A stretch of 64,000 nt of DNA from Sphingobacteriaceae bacterium (GCA_017745075.1 JAGIAD010000014.1:62001-126000), one strand, 5' to 3'. Counted from the first letter of the stretch, positions 24,350 to 34,102 are shown. Program-made: numbers and translations. Notes: a model not told the origin generated them from the letters alone.

Positions 24350-25378
24350 ATGGAAAATGTGGCCGAATTGCAGGAATCAGAAGAGCAGGAATTATATGAA
24401 CATTTAAAAATAATTGTCGATAAGGGGCAGTCTTTGTTGCGTATCGATAAATTTTTGATGGTACGTGTAGAAAATGCCTCCCGAAATCGTATTCAGAATG
24501 CAATTGATGCAGGGAATGTACTGGTAAACCAAAAGCAGATCAAAGCTAGTTATAAGGTTAAACCTTATGATGAAATATCTATTGTTTTACCTCATCCACC
24601 ACGCGACACTGAAGTGTATCCGGAAGATATCCCGCTGGATATTGTTTACGAAGACAGCGATTTGCTCGTGGTAAATAAACCTGCCGGAATGGTGGTACAC
24701 CCTGGTTTTAATAATTATACCGGTACGCTGGTTAATGCTTTGGCATTTCATTTCGAGCAGCTACCTCAGTTGCCGGGTAACGACGGCAGACCGGGACTGG
24801 TTCACCGCATTGATAAGGATACCTCTGGTTTATTGTTGATCAGTAAAAATGAAAAATCAATTACGCACCTTGCACGTCAGTTTTTCGATCACAGCATTAC
24901 CCGTAGATATATTGCATTGGTTTGGGGCGATATCGAAAACGATGGAACAGTAACCGGTTACATCGGAAGGAGTGCCAAAGACCGTCGTGTAATGGATATT
25001 TACGATGATGAAGAGAAAGGCAAATGGTCGGTAACGCATTATAAAGTATTAAAACGTCTTGGTTATGTTACTTTGATCAGCTGCGAACTGGAAACAGGCC
25101 GTACGCACCAGATCAGGGCACATATGCAGCATATTGGCCACCCGCTTTTTAACGATGCCATGTACGGGGGCGATAAGATTTTAAAAGGAACCACGTTTAA
25201 TAAATACAAACAGTTTGTAGATAATTGTTTTGAGCTGTTGCCCCGTCAGGCTTTACATGCGCAAAGTTTGGGCTTTATTCACCCCACTACTAAAGAGTAT
25301 ATGTATTTTGAATCGCCATTGCCTCCTGATTTTAAAGCTGGCTTAACCAAATGGGAAAATTATATCGCTACATCATAA
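24350..25378 (+). CDS. RluA/RluD-family pseudouridine synthase
   Basis: A 342-residue enzyme that isomerises uridine to pseudouridine in rRNA (RluD type) or tRNA. An S4 RNA-binding domain (about 28-85, LLRIDKFLMVRVENASRNRIQNAI) is followed by the catalytic domain with HRIDKDTSGLL, whose Asp is the nucleophile, and GRTHQIRAHMQHIGHPL. The start ATG 24350 is right after a TATTTTTG box (24338-24345). The class IV aminotransferase gene starts 3 bases after its stop, so they are co-transcribed. Confidence 0.92.
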   Translation: MENVAELQESEEQELYEHLKIIVDKGQSLLRIDKFLMVRVENASRNRIQNAIDAGNVLVNQKQIKASYKVKPYDEISIVLPHPPRDTEVYPEDIPLDIVYEDSDLLVVNKPAGMVVHPGFNNYTGTLVNALAFHFEQLPQLPGNDGRPGLVHRIDKDTSGLLLISKNEKSITHLARQFFDHSITRRYIALVWGDIENDGTVTGYIGRSAKDRRVMDIYDDEEKGKWSVTHYKVLKRLGYVTLISCELETGRTHQIRAHMQHIGHPLFNDAMYGGDKILKGTTFNKYKQFVDNCFELLPRQALHAQSLGFIHPTTKEYMYFESPLPPDFKAGLTKWENYIATS

Positions 25379-25381
25379 AAT

Positions 25382-26221
25382 ATGCTTCAGGAGTACCTTT
25401 TATTTAATGATGAATTTCGGGCGGTAGATTCCCCGGTTTTAACCGCTTCCAACAGAAGTTTCAAATTTGGCGATGGATTGTTCGAAAGCATGCGGATGAT
25501 GAATAATAAGCTGCAATTTGCAGACTTACATGCCGATAGGCTAACATCAGGTATGAAAGCGCTCAAAATAGACGGTCATGCTTTGATGGACGATTATTTT
25601 CTGCGCCAGAAAACTGCCGATTTGTCCAAACGCAATAAATGGAATGGCAATGCCCGTTTCCGCCTTTCTGTTTACAGGGGTGGAGCAGGTGTTTATACAC
25701 CCGAAATAAATAAAGCAGGTTATGTTTTAGAAGGCATTCCCTTAAAAGCATCTACATACGAGTTAAATAGCAAAGGTTTGATCATTGATGTTTATGATGA
25801 AATGACCAAACCTGTTAATAAGCTCTCCAATTTTAAAACAGCCAATGCACTACTTTATGTAATGGCCGGGCTTTTTAAAAGTCAGAACCGTTTGGATGAA
25901 GCGATGATCCTGAATCAGCACGGTTTCCTTTGCGAAAGCATCAGTGCCAATGTTTTTGTAGTATATAACAAACAGATTTATACCCCTTCACTTGCTGAAG
26001 GCTGCATTGGCGGTGTAATGCGTACAGCCATTATGCAGTTATGTAAAATGAACGATATCCCGTTAATCGAGGCACAGATCAATCCCGAGATTTTAAAGGA
26101 GGCCGAAGAAGTTTTTATCACTAATGCTACGCAGGGCATTCAATGGGTAATGGGTTACGGCAGGAAACGTTATTTTAACGAGGTATCGAAGTTTTTGATT
26201 GAGAAATTGAATACCATTTAG
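25382..26221 (+). CDS. Class IV aminotransferase / aminodeoxychorismate lyase-like enzyme
   Basis: A 279-residue fold-type IV PLP protein. SFKFGDGLFESMRM matches the N-terminal signature, the PLP lysine is in LSNFKTANALLYVMA, and NQHGFLCESISANVF plus EVFITNATQGI are the later family blocks. The family covers branched-chain aminotransferases, D-amino-acid aminotransferases and PabC (4-amino-4-deoxychorismate lyase); the length and FKTAN motif lean towards PabC-like, but this is not decisive. Coupled to the upstream pseudouridine synthase gene. Confidence 0.85.
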   Translation: MLQEYLLFNDEFRAVDSPVLTASNRSFKFGDGLFESMRMMNNKLQFADLHADRLTSGMKALKIDGHALMDDYFLRQKTADLSKRNKWNGNARFRLSVYRGGAGVYTPEINKAGYVLEGIPLKASTYELNSKGLIIDVYDEMTKPVNKLSNFKTANALLYVMAGLFKSQNRLDEAMILNQHGFLCESISANVFVVYNKQIYTPSLAEGCIGGVMRTAIMQLCKMNDIPLIEAQINPEILKEAEEVFITNATQGIQWVMGYGRKRYFNEVSKFLIEKLNTI

Positions 26222-26297
26222 TTTATTTGTCATTAGTCATTAGTTCATTGGGATTTCCCTATTGGAGCACGACGGAACAGAGGCGCATAGTTTATTG

Positions 26298-26427
26298 TTC
26301 TTTTTTAGGAAAGCAAAGTTAGTGGTACTTCGGTTGCGGTAGTCCCGCCCTTTGCTTAATCCCGATAAAGTTTACTTTACAAAATAAACCGTTCTTAATC
26401 GGGATAACGCTGCCGGTCGGGTTTATT
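26298..26427. repeat. Structured 130-bp interspersed repeat, copy 1 (family R2 long form)
   Basis: Nearly identical to 26822-26951, with only a few substitutions. It contains nested pairings: AAGCAAAG/CTTTGCTT, GCGG/CCGC and CCCGAT/ATCGGG, and ends GCTGCCGGTCGGGTTTATT like the short forms at 10611 and 41345. It ends exactly where the YbbR-like fragment begins. Confidence 0.78.
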
Positions 26428-26428
26428 C

Positions 26429-26653
26429 TTGCAATCAGATACTATAGATTTACAGGTAGAAGGTACAGGCTGGCAATTGTTGTTTGCCAGGTTAAGAATT
26501 AATCCGCCTTCGGTTTCCGTTAATTTAAGTCAGCTCAATACCAAAGATTTTATTGTGTTTTCTGATCAGCTGTTTAACATTAACAGGCAATTGGAAAGTA
26601 CACTAACAGCGGGCAGTTATCCTTATGATACTATGCAATTTAAACCCAAATAA
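26429..26653 (+). pseudogene. Fragment of a YbbR/CdaR-like domain gene
   Basis: An open stretch of 74 codons whose translation (LQVEGTGWQLLFARLRI..., NTKDFIVFSDQLFNINRQLES) resembles one repeat of the YbbR-like domain of Bacteroidota envelope proteins. It has no ATG (first possible start is TTG 26429), no signal or membrane anchor, and covers only a small part of a normal gene. It begins at the edge of repeat copy 1 and its last 15 residues drift from the family. Best read as a gene remnant. Confidence 0.55.
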
Positions 26654-26673
26654 TTGCACTGTTGAGGCCATTT

Positions 26674-26723
26674 AAACCCGATCAAAGCGAGATGCCAATT
26701 CCTTCAATTGGCAGAAGCGGGAG
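26674..26723. repeat. Structured interspersed repeat with CCTTC loop (family R3), second copy
   Basis: AAACCCGATC...GATGCCAATT, CCTTC, AATTGGC...AAGCGGGA, matching 10931-10986. The stem is GCCAATT/AATTGGC here versus CCAATTT/AAATTGG there, so pairing is kept despite different bases. Confidence 0.55.
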
Positions 26724-26821
26724 CGGGGCTATACTAACCCAAAAGTGGCTGCAACTGCTTTCCAAAAAGAATAACCTAAGTTGACCGTTATTTCTATTGG
26801 AGAGCTTTAAAGCCTAACTCA

Positions 26822-26951
26822 TTCTTTTTTAGGAAAGCAAAGCTAGTGGTGCTTCGGTTGCGGTAGTCCCGCCCTTTGCTTAATCCCGATAAAGTTTACT
26901 TTACAAAATAAACCGTTCTTAACCGGGATAACGCTGCCGGTCGGGTTTATT
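26822..26951. repeat. Structured 130-bp interspersed repeat, copy 2
   Basis: Direct repeat of 26298-26427 in the same orientation with about four substitutions. Its 5' side starts TTCTTTTTTAGGAAAGCAAAG. The remaining 26952-27137 holds only short repeat debris such as CAGGATGACA near 27050. Confidence 0.78.
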
Positions 26952-27137
26952 TTACTTCTGACAGTAGCAAGACTGTAGCCACCTAAACCCAATTGAAACA
27001 TTATTTCTAATAAAATCTAAATTTTATTAAAACGATCCTTCATTGCATTCAGGATGACATATAGTTCACCGCCAGTTATTAGAGCTCAGATTCCGTATTT
27101 CAGACTACAGGCTAAGGACTCAAGACTTCAGACTAAC

Positions 27138-28046
27138 CTACAACCGCATTCCCCTTAAAAAATCTTCAATCAACATACGCTTTTTGCCTTCGTACTGAAT
27201 GTCTAACAGTTTAATGAAGCCATCCTGAGTGGCAAATTTTAAATAAGTTTTACCGTCGGTTAAAAAGTCTCCGGCTGCAATGCCTGGTGTCTGGTCTTCT
27301 ATTTCGGCCTTAAATACCTTTAAAGTTTTATCATTTAATACGGTAAATGCGGTTGGGTAGGGGCTTAAGCCACGGATTAAATTATAAATGGTTCGCGCTG
27401 AATTATTCCAGTTAATTTTACAATCTTCTTTAAAGATCTTTGGTGCATGCTTTAAGTCGTCACTTTGCGGTTGAGGCTGCTCCTTCACTTCGCCTGCTTC
27501 GATAGCATGAACGGTTTTAACCAGAAGTTTAGCCCCAACAACCATCAGTTTATCGTGCAGATCGCCTGCGGTTTCATCATCTGCAATGGCAACACTGTCG
27601 CTCATAATGATATCGCCCGTATCAATTTCTTCTTTAAGAAAAAAGGTAGTTACGCCGCTTTCTTTTTCGCCGTTTATAATGGCATGATTAATAGGCGCTG
27701 CACCACGGTATTGTGGTAATAAAGAACCATGTAAATTAATGGTGCCTTTAGCAGGCATGCTCCAAACCACTACCGGCAGCATCCTGAAGGCTACCACTAC
27801 CTGCAGGTCGGCCTGGTAAGATCTGAGTTCCTCAATAAATTCAGATTTTTTTAATTTTTCAGGTTGTAAAACAGGGATTCCTTTTTCCAGAGCATATTTT
27901 TTTACTGCACTTTCATTCAGCTTTTGGCCTCGGCCGGCAGGTTTATCGGGTGCAGTAACCACTGCAACTATATCGAAATTGGCTTGCACCAGGGCATCTA
28001 AAGAAGCCACCGCAAAATCGGGGGTACCCATAAAAACTATTTTCAT
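27138..28046 (-). CDS. fmt: Methionyl-tRNA formyltransferase
   Basis: Formylates initiator Met-tRNA with 10-formyl-THF. The 302 residues include the N-terminal MKIVFMGTPDFAVASLDAL, the formyl-transfer catalytic segment NLHGSLLPQYRGAAPINHAIINGE (Asn, His) with the later Asp in KEEIDTGDII, and a C-terminal OB-like domain. Normal length. Divergent from the topoisomerase IB gene; 92 bases separate the starts. Confidence 0.96.
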   Translation of the reverse strand: MKIVFMGTPDFAVASLDALVQANFDIVAVVTAPDKPAGRGQKLNESAVKKYALEKGIPVLQPEKLKKSEFIEELRSYQADLQVVVAFRMLPVVVWSMPAKGTINLHGSLLPQYRGAAPINHAIINGEKESGVTTFFLKEEIDTGDIIMSDSVAIADDETAGDLHDKLMVVGAKLLVKTVHAIEAGEVKEQPQPQSDDLKHAPKIFKEDCKINWNNSARTIYNLIRGLSPYPTAFTVLNDKTLKVFKAEIEDQTPGIAAGDFLTDGKTYLKFATQDGFIKLLDIQYEGKKRMLIEDFLRGMRL

Positions 28047-28138
28047 AAAGAAAGTGTTGTGTTTCTAAAAATAACGTGGATACCCACGCTTAAGTTTTGC
28101 AAAATAACTAAAAATAAACCCATACTTATAGGCAAAAA

Positions 28139-29182
28139 ATGGTACAAGGCAAAGATGTTGTTAAAGCAAGTGGATTGGTGTACGTAAACGACGGCATGCC
28201 TGGGATTTACCGAAAAGGCAAGCCTGGTAAATTTTATTACGAGGATAAAAATGGGGATAAAATTACCGATGAAAAGCACCTCGACCGGATCAAAGCCCTG
28301 GTTATTCCGCCTGCATGGCAAAACGTATGGATTGCCAATAAGCCCAACGCTTATTTGCAGGTTACCGGTATTGATGCTGCTGGCAGAAAACAATATAAAT
28401 ACCATCCAAAGTGGACCAGCCGTCGCTCTGAAGATAAATATTTCCGTCTACTTGAATTTGGCAAAGCCCTGCCCAAAGCCCGGAAAAACCTGCAGAAAGA
28501 CCTTCGCCGAAAAGATTTTGACGAGCGTAAAGTATTGGCCATTTCTGTTGATGTCCTCCAGAAAACACTGATCCGTGTAGGTAACGAAAGTTACAAGCAA
28601 CTATATGGCTCTTTTGGTTTAACTACGCTCAGAAATAAGCATGTAAAAATAAATGGTAGTACAATCATCATGGATTTTGTGGGTAAAAAAGGTGTTCGCC
28701 AAAAAGTAGAATTAAATGACCGGTCGCTCGCAAAATTGATCAAGAAATCCAAGGATATGCCGGGGCAAGAACTTTTTCAGTATTACACCAATGGCAACGA
28801 GCATAAAAGCATTGATTCTGGTAAAATAAATGCCTACATTAAAGAAATTACCGGAGATGATTTTACGGCAAAAGATTTCAGGACCTGGGGTGGTACCCTC
28901 GAAGCCCTGCGGCAGTTTGCCCAGTGCCAGACCAATGAAAATGCCGGGTTAAACAGTAAAAAAACAATTGTGGCGGTTTTAGATTGCGTAGCCAAAAAAC
29001 TGGGTAATACCCGGGCAGTTTGTAAAAGTTCGTATGTGTATCCGCTTTTGTTAACGGCTTACGAGAACAATCAACTGGGTAAATACCTGAAAAAGATGAA
29101 TAATAATTCGCTTAAGGGTAAAGTTAGCCTGGAACACAACGAAAAGGTGTTATTATCTTTTTTAAAATCAGGTAGCAAGTAA
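28139..29182 (+). CDS. Type IB DNA topoisomerase
   Basis: A 347-residue poxvirus-type topoisomerase IB, which relaxes supercoils through a 3'-phosphotyrosyl nick. The N-terminal domain has GIYRKGKPGKFYYEDKNG and IPPAWQNVWI; the catalytic domain contains LRNKHVKI, DFRTWGGTLEAL with active-site Arg, and the nucleophile Y299 in CKSSYVYP. Full length for bacterial members. There is no partner gene. Function confident from motifs. Confidence 0.92.
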   Translation: MVQGKDVVKASGLVYVNDGMPGIYRKGKPGKFYYEDKNGDKITDEKHLDRIKALVIPPAWQNVWIANKPNAYLQVTGIDAAGRKQYKYHPKWTSRRSEDKYFRLLEFGKALPKARKNLQKDLRRKDFDERKVLAISVDVLQKTLIRVGNESYKQLYGSFGLTTLRNKHVKINGSTIIMDFVGKKGVRQKVELNDRSLAKLIKKSKDMPGQELFQYYTNGNEHKSIDSGKINAYIKEITGDDFTAKDFRTWGGTLEALRQFAQCQTNENAGLNSKKTIVAVLDCVAKKLGNTRAVCKSSYVYPLLLTAYENNQLGKYLKKMNNNSLKGKVSLEHNEKVLLSFLKSGSK

Positions 29183-29214
29183 AAAAAGCAATTATATTTG
29201 TTTTTTAAACCATT

Positions 29215-31074
29215 ATGCAAATTAACCTCGACGATTCAACCAATATTTTCAATACGCTTATAGAAGAGTCTCCAATGCCAATTGCACTCTATATTGGCGA
29301 AAATATGGTTATTCAGGTGGCCAACAAGGCTATGCTTAAAGCCTGGGGCAGAGATGCATCAGTAATAGGTAAAGAATTGGCGCTGGCGCTGCCCGAGTTA
29401 AAAGGTCAGCCCTTTCTTAATATACTTAAACAGGTAAGAGATACCGCCGTGGCTTACGAAGCCAAAGAAGATAAAGTGGTACTTTTAAATGATAATGTAC
29501 TCCAAACCTTCTATTTCGATTTTATCTATAAACCGTTAATGGATACCGACGGAAAGGTTTGGGGCATTTTAAATAATGCTACCGATGTAACCGAACTGGT
29601 AAATGCTAAGTTTAAAGTAGAGCAAAGTGAGGCCCTGTTCAGGCAAATGATCTACGATGCGCCTGTGGCTATAGGGATTTTGAGGGGTAGAGATCTTATT
29701 ATAGAAGATGCCAACGATGATTTATTAAAGATATGGGGAAAAACCAAAGCTGTAATCGGTCTAAAACTTTTAGATGGATTACCTGAAATTATTGGTCAGT
29801 CTTTTCCGGAACTTTTGCTGCAGGTTTACGATAGTGGGGTTGCCCATTTTGGTTACGAAACCATGGCCAGATTGGAACGGGATGGGGTTTTGGGCGATTT
29901 TTATTTCAACTTTGTTTACGATCCGATTTTTGGCCAGGATGGCCAGGTTTCTGGTATTATGGTGGTTGCCAACGAAATTACTTTACAGGTTATTTCAAAA
30001 ATGGAAGCTGCTAAAAGCGAAGAGCGTTTTCGCAGTGTGCTCCACGATATACCCATGGCCACCGCTTATTATGAAACTGAAAATATTGTCATCAAACTGG
30101 CCAATGATGAAATGCTGCGTTTTTGGGGTAAGGATAAAAGTGTGATTGGTAAAACCGTTGAAGAGGCTATACCTGATTTAAACCTGCAGCCATTGATCGG
30201 TATTTTAAAAGAAGTATACCGCACCGGAATTGCCTATCATGCCGATCAGGAAGAGGTTCGTTTAATGGTTGGCGACCAGGAAGAAAAACGTTGGTTTAAC
30301 TTTACTTATAAGCCGCTTAAAGATTCGAATGGCGAAGTGTACGCCATTATTCATGCTGCAATGGATGTTACCCGGCAGGTACAGTTACAACAGCAAAAAG
30401 ACGAATTTTTGGGGATCGCCAGTCACGAATTAAAAACACCGGTAACCAGTATTAAAGCTTATGCCCAGGTGCTTGAACGCATGATCAGAAATGAGGGCGA
30501 TGAGAAAAAGGCAAATATGGTTCGTAAGATGGATGGACAGTTAAACCGGCTAACCGGATTGATCGGCGATTTATTGGATGTTACCAAAATTCAATCGGGC
30601 AAAATGACTTTTAACCCCGTAGAATTTAATTTTGATGCGGCAGTTGAAGAAATTATAGGAGAAATGCAGCACATTAGTTCTAAACACAGGATTATTTGCG
30701 ATTTAGCCAGTAGGGCAGTTGTTTATGCCGATAAAGAGCGCATTGGGCAGGTAATAACCAATTTTCTATCCAATGCAATAAAATACTCAACCGATGCTGA
30801 TGAGATAGATGTGGCAACATTTAGCCGTGATGACGAAGTTATCTTAAGTGTTAAGGATTATGGCATCGGAATTTCTGAGGATATGCAACACCTGGTGTTT
30901 GATCAGTTTTACCGCGTAGGCGGCAATTTGCAACATACCTATCCAGGTTTGGGCCTGGGTCTTTACATCTCGGCCGAAATTATTAAAAGTGAAGGTGGCA
31001 GAATTTGGGTAGAAAGTAAGGTTGGACAGGGCGCTACGTTTTTCTTTGCCTTAAAAATAAAATCGTTCGTGTAA
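29215..31074 (+). CDS. Soluble sensor histidine kinase with three PAS domains
   Basis: A 619-residue kinase without membrane segments. Three PAS domains of about 125 residues are tandem related copies (each ends in a ...VTE/VTR-type linker after F(D/N)F(I/V/T)Y(K/D)P), then a HisKA domain with H404 in ASHELKTPVTS, then HATPase with the N box NFLSNAIKYS, G1 DYGIGIS and G2 GLGLGLYIS. It senses a cytoplasmic cue. No response regulator lies next to it, so it is an orphan kinase. A TATATTTG box (29193-29200) lies 14 bases before the start. Confidence 0.92.
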   Translation: MQINLDDSTNIFNTLIEESPMPIALYIGENMVIQVANKAMLKAWGRDASVIGKELALALPELKGQPFLNILKQVRDTAVAYEAKEDKVVLLNDNVLQTFYFDFIYKPLMDTDGKVWGILNNATDVTELVNAKFKVEQSEALFRQMIYDAPVAIGILRGRDLIIEDANDDLLKIWGKTKAVIGLKLLDGLPEIIGQSFPELLLQVYDSGVAHFGYETMARLERDGVLGDFYFNFVYDPIFGQDGQVSGIMVVANEITLQVISKMEAAKSEERFRSVLHDIPMATAYYETENIVIKLANDEMLRFWGKDKSVIGKTVEEAIPDLNLQPLIGILKEVYRTGIAYHADQEEVRLMVGDQEEKRWFNFTYKPLKDSNGEVYAIIHAAMDVTRQVQLQQQKDEFLGIASHELKTPVTSIKAYAQVLERMIRNEGDEKKANMVRKMDGQLNRLTGLIGDLLDVTKIQSGKMTFNPVEFNFDAAVEEIIGEMQHISSKHRIICDLASRAVVYADKERIGQVITNFLSNAIKYSTDADEIDVATFSRDDEVILSVKDYGIGISEDMQHLVFDQFYRVGGNLQHTYPGLGLGLYISAEIIKSEGGRIWVESKVGQGATFFFALKIKSFV

Positions 31075-31102
31075 TCCAACCGGCCGTAACCCAAACAATT
31101 AT

Positions 31103-31309
31103 TTATGTTTTTGGAGCTTTCTTGATGGGGTGCACCGGCTGCTCTTCGTTTTCACGCTGTTTAGCCGGGTTATTCGTCCTCACAGGTTTATTGGGTAGGC
31201 TGTCGTTTTCTTTCCTTACTGTTTTGTGGTCAACAGGCTCCCTGCCTTTAGGCACTTCTGTCTGGTAATTGCTTCCTGGTTTATCGCTTTTAATTTTCGG
31301 ACCGCTCAT
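31103..31309 (-). CDS. Small hydrophilic hypothetical protein
   Basis: 68 residues, Pro/Lys/Asn/Glu-rich, with no hydrophobic segment: probably disordered. It starts at ATG 31309 and converges on the histidine kinase gene. I do not recognise it. Clean start, charged composition and position in a gene gap support a real gene moderately. Confidence 0.5.
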   Translation of the reverse strand: MSGPKIKSDKPGSNYQTEVPKGREPVDHKTVRKENDSLPNKPVRTNNPAKQRENEEQPVHPIKKAPKT

Positions 31310-31434
31310 GGTTAAAATAATTGAATTTCGAATGGTACATGCTTATTAATTACAAATAATAACAAAGCTATCCCTGTTAAGTTTGAAAATATTGCGTGGC
31401 AATTCAGTCATTCAATCCCTCTCTCATTTAATAA

Positions 31435-32703
31435 TTAATCGTAAAGCAAATATTTTTTACGCATGGTTTTATAAGCGCTAAGGCCCGGTTCCCAGCTTGC
31501 CCTAATTTCTGCTTCGCTTTTTCCTTCAATAACCTGTTGCCTGAAATCGGCCACACCCACTAATCTTTCAATTGTACCCATTTCTTTACTCAACTTGCTG
31601 TTGAAGAAATCTTCTTTGCGTGGTGATGCATTATATAATTCAATTAACCAACTGATGTTAACCTGTTTCGATTTAACCAGCTTGGAGGTATCGTAATTTC
31701 TCAGATCCAGTCCATAACACACCTGATCCTGAAACAGGGGAGTTTCTGACATGCCTTTTATACTTTTTGGTGTAAAACTGAAATCGAATTTTCCTTTAAG
31801 GTAAGGGGCACCAACAATAGTAAAAGGGAACATGGTGCCACGGCCGTGGTTTAAATAAGTCCCTTCGAACAAACAGGTTGAGGGATAAAGCAGGATGGCC
31901 TGCTGTGTGTTTAGGTTTGGAGAGGGTTTAACGGGTAAAGTGTAAGGCATATCGTGGTTATAATTTGCATTTTTGATAATGGTGATCTTACATTTCACCT
32001 TATCTTTTAACCAGCCTTCGCCGTTTAGCATCTGTGCATATTCGCCAACGGTTAAACCATGCGCAATTGGAATGGGTTGTATACCTATGCCCGATTTAAA
32101 CTTAGGATCTAAAATTGGTCCGTCAATCAGATAGCCGTTCGGGTTAGGGCGGTCTAAAATCAACAGCGGCTTATTGTTTACCGCACAGGCTTCCATTACA
32201 TGCTGCAAGGTATTAATGTAGGTATAAAAACGGACACCAACATCCTGGATATCAAAAACCATAATATCAATATCGGCCAAATCTTCAGCTGTAGGGGTAC
32301 TATGCTTGCCATAAAGTGAAATGGCTTTAATGCCCGTCTTGGTATCTACATCGTCATTAACGGTAACACCTGCACTTGCATTTCCCCTGAAGCCATGCTC
32401 AGGACCAAATATTTTCTGAATTTTAATGCCCCGTGCTAAAAGGCTGTCAACAGAGGTTTGCCCGCCTATAACTGAAGTAGGGTTAACCACCATGCCCACA
32501 CGTTTGCCTTTTAATAAGGGAAGATATTTTTCGGTTTGCTCGGCACCGGTTTTAATTGCAGATGGTAACTTTGCAGTTTTGATCATCAGTTTTCTATTTC
32601 CGGGACTTTTTTTTCCCAGCTCCACCTGATCAAGTGGTTTAGGTTGTCCGCAGGCCGATAGCGCAATTAAACTGGTTAAAGCAAAGCTGATATAATTTTT
32701 CAT
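31435..32703 (-). CDS. DUF1343 exo-beta-N-acetylmuramidase (NamZ-like) lipoprotein
   Basis: A 422-residue lipoprotein with lipobox LIALSAC near residue 18. The DUF1343 domain spans most of the protein: GKRVGMVVNPTSVIGGQTSVD, IFGPEHGFRGNASAGVTV, DIMVFDIQDVGVRFYTYINTL, LDRPNPNGYLIDGPILD and the C-terminal LPVKPSPNL region. Family members of the NamZ type remove terminal MurNAc from peptidoglycan fragments, for cell-wall recycling. It is anchored in the cell envelope. No recycling genes are adjacent. Confidence 0.88.
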   Translation of the reverse strand: MKNYISFALTSLIALSACGQPKPLDQVELGKKSPGNRKLMIKTAKLPSAIKTGAEQTEKYLPLLKGKRVGMVVNPTSVIGGQTSVDSLLARGIKIQKIFGPEHGFRGNASAGVTVNDDVDTKTGIKAISLYGKHSTPTAEDLADIDIMVFDIQDVGVRFYTYINTLQHVMEACAVNNKPLLILDRPNPNGYLIDGPILDPKFKSGIGIQPIPIAHGLTVGEYAQMLNGEGWLKDKVKCKITIIKNANYNHDMPYTLPVKPSPNLNTQQAILLYPSTCLFEGTYLNHGRGTMFPFTIVGAPYLKGKFDFSFTPKSIKGMSETPLFQDQVCYGLDLRNYDTSKLVKSKQVNISWLIELYNASPRKEDFFNSKLSKEMGTIERLVGVADFRQQVIEGKSEAEIRASWEPGLSAYKTMRKKYLLYD

Positions 32704-32881
32704 TTTCAGTATATTCTAATCTTCCGTGTTATCGCAAAACAATTTACAGCATATTTTAATTATGCTATTGGTATTTTATTGCTATAACTTAATCATTCAT
32801 ATTTAAAGTTGGTTATTTATTTTTGAAAATGCCATTTTTAAAAAGGAATTGAGCATTTTTGTTACTTACAAATTGATTAAA

Positions 32882-34102
32882 TTGAATTTCGAATATTTCA
32901 TAGCCGGACGGATAGCCATTAAATCTGAGCGCACCTTTTCAAAACTCATCGTCCGCATTGCAATAGCAGGTGTGATGCTGAGTCTGGCCGTTATGATTCT
33001 TTCTATAGCCATTATTAAAGGTTTTAAAACTGAAATCAGAGATAAAGTAAGAGGGTATCTAGGTGATATTCAGATTACCCGTTACGACCTGAATAATTCA
33101 TTTGAGCATTCCCCATTTGTATTTGATGAAGGAACAAAAAAAATGCTCAAAAACGATCCCGATATTGAATATTATTATCCTTTTGCCACCAAACCCGCCA
33201 TCCTTTCGGCCAATAATGAAATTGAGGGCATTAATTTTAAAGGAATAGACAAAAACTACAAGTGGGATTATATTAAAAAACACCTGATCAGCGGAACCAT
33301 CATCAATTTTTCTGACAGTACGGTAGCCATGCAGGAACTGCTTATTTCGAATTATACGGCTAAGCGTTTAAAACTTAAAACAGGCGATGACTTTATCATG
33401 TACTTTGTTCAAAACCAGTTGCGTCCACGTAAATTTAAAATTGTAGGTATTTACGATATCGGTGTAGAAGATATTGATAAGGGTTTCGTGCTGGGCAACC
33501 TGAATATAATCAAACGACTAAATAATTGGGATGCCAACGAAATTGGGGGTGTCGAAATCAGGATTAAGGATTTTAACAGGCTTAAACCCATTGCCGATAA
33601 TATTTATGAAAAGCTTCCGCGTAACCTGCGCTCGTATTCTATTGAAGAAAATTTTCCCAATATTTTTACCTGGTTAGGTCTTCTTGATGTAAATACAAAA
33701 GTACTTTTAATCCTGATGCTCATTGTAGGTGTAATTAATATGATTACTGCTTTATTGATCATGATTTTGGAAAAAACGAATATGATCGGGATGCTCAAGT
33801 CTTTTGGGGCCAGTAACTGGAGCATTATGAAGATTTTCCTTTACAATGCAGCTTATTTAATTGGTATTGGCGTATTACTTGGGAATATCCTTGGTTTGGG
33901 GCTTGGTTTTTTACAACAGGCCACTCATATTTTTAAACTTAACCAGGCTTCTTATTTTTTAGCTTATGCACCGATAGAATTTCATTTTATCGACGTACTG
34001 TTGCTTAATGTGGTTACGATAGTGGTATGTTTAACGGTTTTGATTATTCCTTCACTATTGATCAGCAAGGTTTCTCCGCTTAAGGCGATCAGGTTTAAAT
34101 AA
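32882..34102 (+). CDS. FtsX/LolE-type ABC transporter permease
   Basis: A MacB/LolCE-fold permease of about 406 residues: one N-terminal membrane helix (IAGVMLSLAVMILSIAIIKGF), a large periplasmic domain, and three C-terminal helices with FtsX-like TNMIGMLKSFGAS. The likely role is moving lipoproteins or envelope substrates with a separately encoded ATPase, not present here. There is no ATG at the N-terminus; TTG 32882 gives the usual start before NFEYFIAGRIA, and TTG 32849 would add 11 residues. Confidence 0.85.
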   Translation: MNFEYFIAGRIAIKSERTFSKLIVRIAIAGVMLSLAVMILSIAIIKGFKTEIRDKVRGYLGDIQITRYDLNNSFEHSPFVFDEGTKKMLKNDPDIEYYYPFATKPAILSANNEIEGINFKGIDKNYKWDYIKKHLISGTIINFSDSTVAMQELLISNYTAKRLKLKTGDDFIMYFVQNQLRPRKFKIVGIYDIGVEDIDKGFVLGNLNIIKRLNNWDANEIGGVEIRIKDFNRLKPIADNIYEKLPRNLRSYSIEENFPNIFTWLGLLDVNTKVLLILMLIVGVINMITALLIMILEKTNMIGMLKSFGASNWSIMKIFLYNAAYLIGIGVLLGNILGLGLGFLQQATHIFKLNQASYFLAYAPIEFHFIDVLLLNVVTIVVCLTVLIIPSLLISKVSPLKAIRFK

